This document shows positions 11,057 to 23,045 of a stretch of 64,000 bases of DNA, in pieces; the first letter of the stretch is position 1; each line of letters starts with the position of its first letter. The DNA lies in NCBI GenBank assembly GCA_963931865.1, contig OZ007507.1:15248450-15312449 (forward strand), given 5' to 3'. Source of the DNA: Axinella damicornis. Lineage: Eukaryota > Porifera > Demospongiae > Axinellida > Axinellidae. Under the pieces are notes generated by a model. It searched no databases and was not told where the DNA came from. It saw only the letters and a list, made by a program, of their open reading frames with translations. The position numbers and the translations under genes were made by a program.

Positions 11057-11600
11057 TGTTCCCAAATGCATACTGTAACCAGATGTGTTCATAGAACACA
11101 CCGTGCACAGAATGTATGGGATAGAGTGCAGAGGAAAAAACAATAGTCACGACATTTGTGAACGCTGGGATCAGACTATTTTCTAGCGGACATCTTAAAT
11201 CGTGAAGTTTTCAAATGTAGTAACTTACCTGTTTATGAAAGGACCCTGTGATTGTGAAGGGGTGGAGCCAATGTTATGAATAGTTGAATTAACAGTGAAC
11301 TGAAGCACCTTAAGTGCTGTCAGGTACAGCAGTTCTTTGCTATTAGCTGTCCCCAATGAAGGTCTACATCTGTCACAAGATTTTTCACTGGACAGACAAT
11401 AGATGTCAACCCTGCTTTGCATATGTGCGCTGGGGCAATACTACTACAAGTAGGAGGGGGGTTCTCAGTTGTAGGTTGCGACAGTAACTACTTTGTGCTG
11501 ATCCCACATCCCAGGAGGAGGAAACACTTACCTCAGTTGTTTTGATTGGGTGCATGCACTGGTAATTTGAGCTGTAAAAGCATGTCTAAGTAATGCACAC
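10890..11600. repeat. Dispersed repeat, copy 1 (copy 2 at 26.04-26.95 kb)
   Basis: Blocks such as TTGTCAACAGCTACT, GTGGTCAGCCTA, GATTCTCAGTTGTAGGTTG-like words, and CATCCCAGGAGGAGGAAACA occur here and in the same order at 26048-26950. The two copies differ by substitutions and small indels. Copy 2 carries a MITE insertion at 26229 that copy 1 lacks. Confidence 0.65.
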
Positions 11601-11814
11601 CATGCAGCCACACCCACGCAATAATTACAATTAGCCAGCTAACTGCAGCCCATTAATAATGATGCGGTGGCTCCTCCCTAACTGTCAGAAGCTAGGCTGT
11701 TGTGATCAGGACAGAGCCCATAGGAAGCAGTGTTCCAGTTTGTAAGGATTCAGAGGGCTGCACTGACCTAAACCAGTATTAATTCTGTACTGTTGACTCA
11801 TGATAATCGTATAC

Positions 11815-12405
11815 ACTTTATATTTGGGCGCGCTTGCGCTGAAAGTGTACAATCGCAGAAGTGGGCAAGACCTTCCATTGATAGTGCACATCCAACTCAC
11901 TGTGTGTTCCAAGTTTGGTGTTGCTCTCTTGCTTGGCTCTGGAGTTATAACCTATCAAAGATGGGTCTGAATGTTGACAACATTTCGTCCTCTTTGGTTG
12001 GACAGTGGTTTCACTGTGATTTTAGTATGGACGCCACTAAAAACTCCATGATTCTGACATCACTGGAATGTGCAACTTCTCAGCAGCACAATGGTACAAG
12101 CCCAGTGCTCATACGTCGTTTAGTTCTTGTGATGGAGCTGTAGCAAACTCAGGCGTGTAGCAGAAGGGTCTTGGAGCTTCTCATGCTGCAGAAATCCTGC
12201 CGAAAACTGCTTCAGAGAAGCAACAAGGAGTGGCGTCTGATAATGCACTCAATTATAGCTGTTTCAGAATTTTATCTCTGACAGATTATAAGCCAAACAA
12301 GAGAGCAACACCAAACTTGGTGAGATGGATGTGCACTATCAACAGAAGATCACATGCCCACTTCTGCAATGCACACCTTCCACGCCAGCACGTCTGAATA
12401 TAATG
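11815..12405. mobile_element. Foldback element with ~115-bp imperfect inverted arms
   Basis: The segment at about 11815-11935, with CAAGTTTGGTGTTGCTCTC and GATAGTGCACATCCA, returns inverted at about 12290-12405. Pairing is high with small indels. The middle holds no recognisable transposase. This is a non-autonomous foldback DNA element of about 590 bases. Confidence 0.7.
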
Positions 12406-12654
12406 ATAATCGATAATTTTCTCTACAATAATTATATTGAAATGTTATTGTTGTGTATTATCATAATACAAGCTTTGTATCATAATACAAGCTTTGTGTA
12501 CCTCAGTAATTTCTTGTAATGTACATGATTTGGAGTCTGTGCAACAATTCATTCTATGTGTGTGTAAGAGTGTCTGTGTGTATATAAGCAGGTCTTTGTT
12601 TAGCTGTTGTCTTGGCATGTTCAAACACGCATGAATGGAACCAGCTATGTGCTG

Positions 12655-12742
12655 TACATTATTGCATCAGACCACAACAGTATTGCATCAGACCACAACA
12701 GTATTGCATCAGACCACAACACTATACTGCATCAGACTACAA
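12655..12742. repeat. Tandem repeat, ~21-bp unit, four copies
   Basis: TATTGCATCAGACCACAACAG is repeated head to tail about four times, the last copies slightly changed. There is no spacer between units, so this is a simple minisatellite and not a CRISPR array. Confidence 0.85.
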
Positions 12743-15300
12743 CACACACGGAATAATAGCTAGCAGATGGATACTCTTTCAAGCTCAATGGAAGTGTGAG
12801 GGGTAGTGGTAAAACCAGGAACGATGGAAACGGAAATCATGGAAATGGAAATGGAGACCGGAGGGGAAATGTGCTATCCAACGGCGCCAATAATAATTAA
12901 GTTAACCCCTCGTTCACCAAATTTCTAGCCAGTAAGCTGGTAGTATATGGCAGTTTTCCTTACATAATTATGCCGTGCCAGATGAGTTAGTGTACTCTCA
13001 GCTAGATTTACAGAGCTGTACAGTATCCCAGAAGGGCCATTCCAAACTTAGCATTTTGTCTGCACTTCGAAATTCGCCATTCTAAACTCACATTTCCAAA
13101 TTTGCATTCCCAAACTGGAGCTGTTACTCACAGTCATACGCATGCACATACTTTATGCATTAATTCCCATGGACGACACTGCTTTGCGTACTTTTAGCCT
13201 AGGTTTCAAGTGCTCTGTGTTCCAGGAATAATGTATAGCTATGTCAAAGTTTGGCATACATCTGAGAGATAGCATGTCTGTTGCACAGTCTTGTACAACT
13301 CAGGTAGTTTGGTATGAGCTCTAGGTGTTTAATTCATTGGCCAATGGCCATAGTCAGCCTACACTGATCTGGTAAGGATAGGATTGTGAGGATGAGAAAC
13401 AAACTTGGCAACTAGTGCTTGAAGTAGGTCTTCACTCAAAGTATGTAGGTGTCGGTTCCGTTCTTCGCCACTGCAGTGCTGTAAGTCGAATAAGTGTCTT
13501 GCAAGTTGTAGGAGGTAGCCAGCACTTGATCATATGGGCTTGTGCATAGTCCAAAGTAAAGCCACACAAAAGGAATGGGGGTAACATTGAAGTAGTCACG
13601 TCATACCTTGCAACTGTATGTATAGTGATTACCGTTTCGAGATGGCAAGGAATGTTGTAAGATGCAGCCTCTATCCTACACTAGTCATAATTATTTCAAG
13701 TATAATGCTATGTGTATGGATTCCACAACTAGACGGTTGCCAACTTGCCAAGAAGCTCAGAAGCACTCATGACCAACATGCGGTACGTTGCTGGGATTTA
13801 TCTTCAGAATGGCCATCTAGTGCTTGGATCCTGTTCTGATGCAACCATACTCGCTGATCTCTATTCTAACTTCTGATACCTATACACAAATGAACCGAAC
13901 CGAAGTGTGCTACTACAACAGAATAATCAGCCAAACCAGGTACTTCTCCACTGTACCACAACCACTATAAATCTAGCAGACAGTATCTTCAGGAATGGCT
14001 TGTTTGTAGACTACCTTGCTGGCAAGTTGCTAATATTCACAATGGACATTTCCAGCCATCGCATAGCCACAATTAACTTCCCACTATGCACAATACACAT
14101 TGTTAATAGCTTCCTTTCAATGTCAGACAGAATGTGTCCTATTCATCACAGCTGTCAGAATGTGTTCAATTAATCACAGCTGTCGGAATGTCTCATTGCA
14201 ACTCATAATAATTGTGACTGGGATGGATGCCATGCAGTGTGAGAATGAGAACCCATCATAAAGTTCTGTGCTTACCACTACCCGAGGGGGGATGATAGTA
14301 GATACTGGGTTGTAAATTACAATTTAAATTTACAGTCTCTTCCCATTTCTACTACTCTGACTGCTGGGTGGTGCTGTACTCACGTTCTATAGTTGGAGAA
14401 GGGCTTGGGGTTGGTTTTTCTTCTCCCTCACTCAAGTCTTGGCCCTCATCATCGTATGAGCCATGCCTAGACTCATGATGGTACGAGGGTGTGGCGGGGA
14501 TGGAGCTGCTTCCTGTAGGTGTGTGAGAAATGCATGTGGATGTGAGCAGTTTGTGAAGTACTGACTAAAGTCATGCTAGGCTGGAAGTTTGAATGTCAGT
14601 GTTCAACTGGAGCCACAGCTCGGATGACCTTATTTGGGGATAGTTGAAGAGCAACCTACCTCTGCATTCTCAGCTCTTGGCTTACACAACACTCACTTTT
14701 TCATCATAATAATTATGACCACGATCTACTGAGTCAGCAGCAGCACTATCAAGCTGGCATGCAAGGCATGTTCTTGTAAGGGGTCTCCAGGAAAAGTTTG
14801 GAATTTAGCTTGTATGTGTTGACTTTTCAGCTAGGTACCATACAGCAAACATTGGTCCGACAGTCGCCTAGTATGCTGGACCTGTTCTGCCGCCCCCGAT
14901 CGAACAGATCAACAGATGCTTGCCTATGAGCATGAGAAGTGTACATTAAGCATGTTTAATTTATAGTAGATTTTTGGAACTTGGAATAGAACTCGTCATT
15001 TTGTTTTCACAGTAGAACATTTGGTTGAAGTACACGTAGGTATGCGAGCAATAATTTGCAGTTCAATTACATTTCCTAACCCTGCAATAAACATCACACT
15101 GTGACCATAATATATCCCAAGGCTGTCACAAATGAGTCATACAAAACTGTAGCTACCAAATGTATACCTCAACTGGTACAGTGGGTGTTGCTGCTGTGTT
15201 GGGCATTGGATTACGATGGTCTGGGGACTTTGTATACGGTAACATGCTGAGAGGCACATAATCCAGAGTCTGATCATTCTAGACATGTAGGAGTTGATCA
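12743..15300. other. Stretch without a supported gene
   Basis: Short open frames at 13618-13839 and 13907-14173 show no conserved motif, and no chain of phase-matched exons was found. A purine-rich run of GGAAA words lies at 12820-12875. A 37-base near-repeat (TCACAGCTGTCAGAATGTG and a variant) lies at 14145-14190. Confidence 0.4.
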
Positions 15301-15480
15301 TAGTCTCGTGTATGAGTTGATCTCGTGTAGGAGTTGACCTCGTTCCCAGGCTACTTTTTATCCCAAACTGTACAGTAACAAAAAGCTGGGGAGGAGTCTG
15401 GGAACAAGCCTACGTAGGAGTATCTTTCGTAAGCCCCTCCTAATTCATTTGTGTTGTCTATGGCATTCAGAATCAATCGG

Positions 15481-15782
15481 GGTGGGGGGGGGGGGGGGGG
15501 GGGTATACAATCGCTGGACAACTGAACTCACCCAGAATTCCATAAAATGCCTTTTCAGTCCCTGTTTGTTTAGTGTAGGAGAGAAGCTAAACATGCGATG
15601 TGTGACTATGACCGGCAGATTGTGACCTTTGACCTCTAGCGGACTCCGTGAAAGACGCTTCAACAGGCTAAGTAAGCAACTTTTATGAATGAATAAGCTT
15701 ATGTGTCCTACACTGAAAAGTGCGTTTCATGGAATTTTTGGGTGAGTCCAGCGATTGTACCCCCCCCCCCCCCCCCCCCCCG
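15481..15782. mobile_element. Foldback MITE ending in poly-G and poly-C
   Basis: A G-run followed by TATACAATCGCTGGAC, ACTCACCCAGAATTCCAT and CTTTTCAGT is mirrored on the right by ACTGAAAAG, ATGGAATTTTTGGGTGAGT, CCAGCGATTGTAC and a C-run. The arms are about 80-90 bases. The homopolymer at each end is over 15 bases, so the whole element could form a G/C-clamped hairpin. Confidence 0.75.
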
Positions 15783-16879
15783 TTTGTGCATGTTCAAGCA
15801 TGTTCAAACATGTTACTAACATGCACTGGGCATTATTACACTATTACAATCTAGACTGCTACAATTGCTGCACAAAATTGTTGTAAATCTTTTGGTATAT
15901 TTAATGGCCTTGTACCCAATAGGGGGTAACACTCCCATTGATGTCATAGTCACAGCTGCGACCGGGGTTTTTGCTGGTTGACCGCATCACAAAAAGACTC
16001 TTGACCATGTGTATTTCAGTCATTGATCGTTTGACCATGTGCACATTTCGCCCTTGACCCGATAGTATATGGAAGAATGCATAGCGACTCCACGGGGTCA
16101 AGATTTGCCGATAAGCGCAGTCGCAGCTGTGACTATGGTGTCTATGGGAGTGTCACCCCCTTGTACCCAGGCCTTCTGACCCCAGCGTTTGTTGCTTGCA
16201 AGTGACACACGTGTGAAGATTCCCTGGGCCTTCTCTACCGTTTTTGCATACTGCAAGCAATCAACACCAATGTGATGTTGTAAAAGATGTTAGCACTCTC
16301 AATCTGTAATGACAACCAGATTGCTGGCTCCCCAATGAGCATTCCTGAGAAAGCAGAGCTTGCTAGAGAAAGAAACTCTTTGTCAATACTAGCTCCTAAC
16401 CAATGCACCGCATCATTTCTTACTGTAGTCAGATCCACATGAAATAGACTCTATGGTACGTAGCACTGGTTTCATGCAATACGCTTACCCACACACTCTA
16501 ACATTTGTAAACCGATACACACGCACACTCACTCGCATATGGTACATGTCTTTAAAAATGGTGCACGTTTGAAGATTTGAGGAAGCGTTTCTGTTACAGC
16601 GTGGGATTTACGCAACATGTCAAACGCAGCTCAGGTGCACCTAACTACAGCTATGGAAGGTCTAAATGAAGGTCTGGAAAATCCGTAAGCGATATTGTAC
16701 CGTTTTTGGAAACTTAGCTAGGTTTCCAGCACTCGATCTTGGTAAGAAACCTTCTCTATGTTTAGAAGAAGCCTTCCGATTTGTGTTGAAGATGCACCAC
16801 AAACGCATATCGGAAAAGCGTTCTGAATGTCGTCATCAATTTTAAAACACGTGCCATACGTATGTATGCACTCACACAC

Positions 16880-16975
16880 ACACTGGCACATATTGACCCG
16901 CGACACTCATACACATATACACATACGTATGCACACATTGACACAACATACAAACACACACACACAGATCGATAC
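16880..16975. repeat. CA-rich microsatellite
   Basis: Interrupted (CA)n and ACATATAC units. The equivalent tract in block B lies at 22905-23045 and is longer. Confidence 0.8.
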
Positions 16976-17483
16976 ATATTATGTGGTGTACTCATAACAA
17001 TCTTCCGGGTCTGAGTAGCCCCTCCAACTCAAAACCTAGCGTACAGTGCATGCGAACATACGAACATACCATGTAGGAGTATCATTGTGTAAGCCCCATT
17101 TAATTTGTTTTGTCTATGGCATGCTCAAGCATGCTGTTCTATTCTGTTCTGGCATGTTCAAACATGTTCACCTACTGTACTCTGTTGCGTCAGCGTGTTC
17201 AACATGACCCTGTACACTATTGCATCAGCAAAACTAACATGCACTGGGCATTATTGCCTCAACCAAACCATAAGTAAAACTTGCAATATGCATTTGTTGC
17301 TTGCAAGTGACAAACGCTGGGGTGAGATAGGCCTGGGTATGACGCTAGCGGTATATACCGCCATTATTGAATATCTAATTAAGAGCAAGCCCATTTAAAT
17401 TAGCCTCATTTCCAGGCCTTCTACACCACCAGTGTTTGATCGCTTGCTATATTCAAAAATGGCGGTGTACTCATAACAATGCA

Positions 17484-17785
17484 AGAATGGCAACCATGTT
17501 GATCGATTTGCTGTGGTGAGAATTACTGGCCTCGTTTTTCGTCGCTTACGTCCAATTCTACTTTATCGATCACAACACGATGGACAGCTGGTGATAGAGG
17601 ATCCTGTCAATCGAGGACACTGTCAACAGGACGCAGTCATGCAGGTAGCTATGAAGAGCCATACAGTATACTTGAACGACGGCACCTACGCGTTGTACAG
17701 CGCAATAATGAGTTGAAAATTGCGTGGAAAATTGTGTTCGTGACTTGCTGGTGAGTCACGAAAATAACCCGCTATACGGTAGACG
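17484..17785 (-). repeat. Inverted repeat arm 1, ending TACCGTATAGCGGG
   Basis: This roughly 300-base segment returns in inverse orientation at 18790-19124. Its right end reads CCCGCTATACGGTA, an end motif that also occurs at about 35560 and, in a variant, at 42412-42430. Both arms carry the same open frame of about 67 codons. The pair looks like two copies of one mobile element in opposite orientation. Confidence 0.65.
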
Positions 17786-18406
17786 CACACAATTGCACAC
17801 ACAGATACATGGTGTACTCATAACAATCTTCCGTGTCTGAGTAACCTCTCCAACTCATGTACAGTGCATTCGAACATTGAATGCCATAGCTACATGATGT
17901 GAAATACTAGATTCCCTTCCTCTTCCCAGGCTCCTGCTTTTCATACTGCAAACAACAAAAGGTTTGCTGCAGAAGATTGAGTGGAGGTTGTCATATCTTG
18001 GTCTTTTCAGTATGATCAGAAGTGCATGGCTATACACTGTGCCTCATGCCCTCCTGGTATATGGCAACCATAATCCATGTACAGTGTCCTAGTTATTTGG
18101 AAAATGACAAGAACAATAAGCTAGCTACCGCTGCTAAAGGATATATCCCAACCCACTGAGCACTGGTGACCTAAGGTCACCATTTTTCTGGCTGTCATGT
18201 AGGACCCTTGTGAGCCCAAGGGAACCAAGATCACCCCCACAACTGTAGCAGTGTAGCCCATGAATGCAGCTAATTTATTCATGCCATGAGAGACATCCTG
18301 GAATCTGCACTAATATGCACTACGCACCTGGACTTAGGTTCTCCATTGCTGTAGCCATGTCCTGCAGCGCAACTCACTGTGAATTTGTCTTCGGTTAATT
18401 TGACTG

Positions 18407-18450
18407 CCCGTAAATCTGCCCGTAAATCTGCCCGTAAATCTGCCCGTTGC
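18407..18450. repeat. Tandem repeat, 13-bp unit GCCCGTAAATCTG
   Basis: About three and a half head-to-tail units. The equivalent place in block B (23594-23612) has only about one and a half, so the number has changed since duplication. Confidence 0.8.
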
Positions 18451-18789
18451 TTCTCAATTTACTCTACCACACAATATTCATTAAGGTTTGTAAATTAACT
18501 AAATTGTTGCATGATCGTGTGCATAACTGTGTGCTTCATATGTATGTGCCAGTTGCTGCCATGTTCTGTTGTGAAGACTTGTAAGTGGTATGTACATAAA
18601 ACCTCAGAAAGAGGCTGAGGAAAGGGCCAGCTGTAGTGTGTGTAGCTGTATGTGTGTCAGTAGGTGATATTATGCTCTCCCTTTAGCCACTGACATGTTA
18701 CTATAGCCTTTCCCCTGGCCATTTCCACTCTTTTGTACCATTCTGTCATTTAGATTCTTCTGTAGCCTTAAACTTGGTCCCCAGTTTGT

Positions 18790-19124
18790 GCAGAATACCG
18801 TATAGCGGGTTATTTTCGTTGGGTGCCAATTTTTGTTATTTTCCTAACTCACCAAGAAGTCAAGAAATTTCCCACTCACGAAATTTTCAACCCATAATCA
18901 CGCTGTACAACGCATATGTGCCGTCATTCAAGTACACTGTATGGCTCTTCATAGCTACCTGCATGACTGCGTCCTGTTGACAGTGACCTCGATTGACAGG
19001 ATCCTCTATCACCAGCTGTCCATCGTGTTGTGATCGATAAAGTAGAATTGGATGTAAACGACGAAAAATGAGGCCAGTAATTCTCGCCACAGCAAATCGA
19101 TCAACATGGTTGCCATTCTTGCAT
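18790..19124 (+). repeat. Inverted repeat arm 2, starting TACCGTATAGCGGG
   Basis: Inverse copy of 17484-17785, with scattered substitutions. The left end ACCGTATAGCGGGTTATTTT matches the terminal motif. The 67-codon frame (about 18887-19090, minus) is kept, but copies this young say little about selection. Confidence 0.65.
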
Positions 19125-19679
19125 TAGCATGTTGGTTCTTCTCCAACTCTGGCCTCCCTTGTCTTTTACTGATGAAATAGCGTCTCACTCATGCACGTGA
19201 TGAAGTGCAATGTCGTTGAAACTTCGGCCATCAAACCACGTGACTAATTTGTCATATTATGTCATCCGCGACAATAATGCAAAGGCAGGTGCAATGAAAA
19301 TTAGAACCACAAAAATTAATTTTGATATGGTACTGCATGTGATTGGTGATTACGTATCCGAGGATTTAATACCTATGGAGTTCACATGCAGGGCATACAT
19401 GTCATCAGGCTAACAGTTTCCCTAGATGCCTATAGTAGTGGCCATATCAGGCTCTGTAGAACTGTCATCGGTAAAATCTTGTTAGATGACTGACCATGCT
19501 TAACACGTGCCTGACAGATAGTGATAGTTCCATTGCAGTTACTGTGGAGGGGTATTTGCACAGCTTTGTGTAGCCATGCAATTATAGTGCCGCATGACTA
19601 CATTGTGGCAGTGTTAATAGGCCACCATTGTGGAAAGGTTATTACCCTGCATGTGCGCAGCAGAGGTAGAGTTATTGGT

Positions 19680-19710
19680 TTGTCCGTCTGTCTGTCTGTC
19701 TGTCTGTCCA
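19680..19710. repeat. (TCTG)n microsatellite
   Basis: Five to six perfect TCTG units in a row, ending before CCATGGAG. Confidence 0.85.
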
Positions 19711-19925
19711 TGGAGTTTCAGCAATGAAGGCCTTGTTGAAGGCTTAGTTCAGAATAAAAGTGTTTGAATTGAGAAAATATAGTGTCTACATAACTCACAG
19801 ACCAGAGATCCACTCGAGAGGCTGAGAAAAGTTGCGTGAAAGTCGACAATTAGCCCTGTTCTAATTTATACAATTTGACCACACCCTGTTTCTAACATTA
19901 CTGCCACAACTTACGGCATCTCGTT

Positions 19926-19983
19926 TAGTCTCGTTCCCAGACCCCAAACACGCGTGCACGTTCGGGGTCTGGGAACGAGACTA
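19926..19983. mobile_element. 58-bp TAGTCTC-family hairpin MITE
   Basis: TAGTCTCGTTCCCAGACCCC is followed after an 18-base loop by its exact inverse ending GAGACTA. The flanking 9 bases (CATCTCGTT and TATGTCATT) agree at 6 of 9, so a target duplication is only suggested. Confidence 0.7.
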
Positions 19984-20419
19984 TATGTCATTCTGGGGTA
20001 CATGCTCTGCTGAGCGCCTAGTTGCAACCCATGGCAGTTTTTGCTTGCCTTGCATAGTTTCATATGGCCTGTCAGTGCATGGTTGTTAGTATTTGTTTGA
20101 TTTCCAAATGAATGTCCTTGTATCTCAGTTCCAATAGCAACTAGCCTTGTTATCTGATCTTATCAGCCAGGAATTCCCAGCATTAGTGCCTACCTTACTT
20201 ATGCCAAAAACTCATGCAAATTACATAATTTTGAATGAGCTTACCAAGTTAGATCCAATTATTATTCCAGGAATTGAATTCAATTAGTTTAAAAGTATAC
20301 AGATTATTTCAAACTATAGATCTGCTCAACCCTATCCTATATCCTGCCTGAAGTTAACACGAAATTGACAGATGCTCTCTCGGCCCCAAGAAAGGGCTTA
20401 GTATCCACTTTTTGTTCGC

Positions 20420-21400
20420 ATAGCCAAGCCATGTACATGTACATCCGTGCTATCTAATCATAACACGAACCTGGCCAGAAGTCAAAACACCACAGGATGG
20501 CCATGAGGCTCCTGTGCTGTTTGTCTGTGCCGCATTTCAGCCACGGGTATTCCCAATCAAAGTTTCACTGCCATTTATTAAATGCTGAAGTGGTGACTTG
20601 ACACTTGACCTTCATTGCTGGTGCTGTACATATCACCATTAGAGCTTGTGCTAGCACTGGACGCTCCAACGACCGAGCAGCAGGGCTAGGACAATTGACA
20701 GTCCAGAACAGTAATACCACATGGTCAGTGACGTGGCACTGATGTTTTTGATTTTGTCCATTGACATAGATGGGTGTACTTAATTTTGAGTGGAATATCA
20801 AACACTCTAATGTAAGCCTTTTGAGTAATTTCATCACCCATGCATATGGGTGCATACTACTACTGTGTTAGCAACGGTATAGCAGCAGCTGGGATGGATA
20901 CTGCTGCAAGTTTTTAAATAGCATGCTGTTACCCTGAATGCATCTGAGTGGGGGAGAAACCCAACCCAGCCCAAAGCCCCCAGAATAAGCAGCCTAGTTA
21001 TCCAAATAAAACACATGAGTCAGAGTAGTGAAACTGGGAGGAACTGTAAATGTAACAATATTACAGCCCAGTATCTTCCCCCCTCACAATTCCATCAAGC
21101 ATGAAAGAGTCCCCATCTTCTAGCTAGCAGTTGGGTACAATGTGTCACCTAATTGATAACTCTTTAGACATTCACTATGGGTCATGCAGGCAAGCACATT
21201 ATTATCCAACGCTGCCACAAATGACTCCTACAAATAATACAACTGGTACATTAGCTGGTGTGTAGGTATTAGAAGATTACTTGTAAGGCACATGGTTCAG
21301 AGTCTGATGGAATAATTCATTCTAGGCATGTTGAAGTTGAGCTCATGTAGGAGTTGGCCTCTTTCCTAGGCTTCTCCCCAGCCTTTTGTCCTGTAGTGTA
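20420..21400. other. Stretch without a supported gene
   Basis: No conserved protein was seen. Minus-strand open frames at 20565-21016 contain no family motif known to me. Short words at 21300-21400 repeat parts of 15245-15350 (GCACAT...CAGAGTCTGAT), linking it to the flanking duplicated blocks. Confidence 0.35.
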
Positions 21401-21407
21401 CTGAGGA

Positions 21408-21545
21408 TTGTGAGTGACTTGTGGCCAATCTGGTTCGAATCCCACCTGTTGCTTCATTGGTGAAGTGCTTTCTTTACCCCTCCCCTTGGGAGATCAGCCA
21501 TTGGCTGAGGGCCAGGAGGTAAAAATTCAACACCTTACCTTACCT
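21408..21545 (+). repeat. tRNA-derived SINE copy (B-box preserved)
   Basis: GGTTCGAATCCC at about 21431 is a perfect pol III B-box/T-arm. It is followed by TTGCTTCATTGGTGAAGTG, TTTCTTTACCCCTCC and GGGAGATCAGCCATTGGC, and by (ACCTT)n at the 3' end. The same body is found inverted at 55376-55465. The A-box half is too worn to place. It is a SINE and not a functional tRNA. Confidence 0.6.
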
Positions 21546-22201
21546 TTTAGGAGTTCAGGTTTCTTGTCATTCAAGAAATTAGCACATGTGCATAAGTATG
21601 GCCATAGAAACGGCCTTTGCACTTGAAGCCTAAGTAAGCTAGATGGGGATTGCAAATTAATGTGTTCCTTCGAACAATTGTGCGTTTGTTTATGGCAAGA
21701 CAGCTACACCATATAAACGGCGAAGGTGCACACTACGCACTCTCTCATCAGTGCGTATGCGCCGAAAATTTGAAATGGATCTTGAACAAGCAACTTGAAA
21801 TCCTCAATACAATAACAAAAAGCTGGAGAGGAGTCTGGGAACAGGGCTATGTATGTAGGAGTGTCATTGTGTAAGCCCCTCTTAATTTGTTTTGTCTATG
21901 GCACTCAGAACTTGCATGTCTCAAGCATATTCTCTTAATTGGGCATGTTCAAACATGTTCACCTACTGTACACTGTTGCGTCAGCTGTTCAACATGACTA
22001 TTGCATCAGCATGCACTGGGCATTACTGCCTCAACCAGACTATAATAGTAAAACTTGCAGCCTCATAAGTATACCCAGGCCTTCTCACCCCAGCGTTTGT
22101 TGCTTGCAAGTGACAAATGCTGGGGTGAGATAGGCCTGGGTATGACGCTAGCGGTATATAGATCTACCGCCATTATTGAATATCTAAAGAGCAAGCCCAT
22201 T

Positions 22202-22382
22202 TAGCCTCATTCCCAGGCCTTCTACACCTCCTGTTTTTTATCGCTTGCAACATACAAGAATGGCGGAGAATGAGGCGTGATGGCATGCGACGGTCGTACC
22301 ACAGATCACATGCAAAGATTCCGTTTTTGCATACTGCAAGCAATCAAAAACTGGAGGTGTAGAAGGCCTGGGAACAAGGCTA
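22202..22382. mobile_element. TAGCCTC-family MITE with 9-bp target duplication
   Basis: The left end TAGCCTCATTCCCAGGCC is mirrored by GGCCTGGGAACAAGGCTA at the right, and the inverted arms continue (CTTCTACACCTCC / GGAGGTGTAGAAG; TTGCAAC...TTGCATACTGCAAGC). Both flanks are AAGCCCATT (22193-22201 and 22383-22391), an exact 9-base direct repeat. It contains no coding sequence. Mutator-like elements make 9-base duplications, so this is best seen as a Mutator-like MITE. Confidence 0.85.
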
Positions 22383-22904
22383 AAGCCCATTGGTGTTGTG
22401 CTACTGTAAAACACGTTATTACTCTCAATCTGTAATGGCGACCAGCTTATTGTACTCCCCAATGTGCATTCCTGAGAAAGCAGAGCTTGCTGGAGAAAGA
22501 AACCCCTTTCAAGATGTAAGCCTATACTAGCTCCTACCAATGCACCACATCATTGAATCTTACTGTAGTCAGATCCACATGTAATAGACTCTATGGTACG
22601 TAGCACTGGTTTCATGCAATACGCTTACCCAACATTTGTAAACCGATACACACACACACTCACTCACATATGTTACACGTCTTTAAAATGATGCATGTTT
22701 GAGATTACTGTTTCTGTTACAGTGCCGAGTTTACACATAAATCGCAGCTCAGGAACACCTAATTACAGCTACGAAACTTAGGTACGTACAATGCCAGTGC
22801 TCTTTGGATTTGTGTTGAAGCTGTATCACAAACACGTCGTAAAAGCGTTCTGAATGTCGTCGTCAATTTTAAACGCGTATTATATTATTATGTAGGAACT
22901 CACA

Positions 22905-23045
22905 AGTCTCACACACACACTCACTCACATTATTATGTATATATGCACTCACACACACACTCACTCACAGACCCACGACACACATACACATATACACATA
23001 CGTATGCACACATTGACACAACATACAAACACACACACACAGATC
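22905..23045. repeat. CA-rich microsatellite
   Basis: Interrupted (CA)n, ACATATAC and ACTCACACAC units. It matches the tract at 16880-16975 in block A. Confidence 0.8.

Larger units (their letters stand above)
15300..20420. repeat. Repeat-rich block A, related to block B at 21.8-25.7 kb
   Basis: Many segments reappear in the same order in block B. Examples are GCACTCTCAATCTGTAATG-like (16290 and 22417), GGTACGTAGCACTGGTTTC (16454 and 22594), the CA-rich tract (16880-16975 and 22905-23045), GTCTGCCCGTTGC words (18410-18450 and 23594-23612), GGATTTAATACCTATGGAG (19362 and 25149), and CCCCAAGAAAGGGCTT (20384 and 25654). Block A also contains an extra partial copy at 17.05-17.8 kb and the inverted pair described separately. 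This is a diverged segmental duplication made largely of transposon debris. Confidence 0.75.

Noticed and set aside
12655..12742. Regular repeats that could recall a CRISPR array
   Set aside because: Units are directly adjacent without unique spacers, and the genome is animal.
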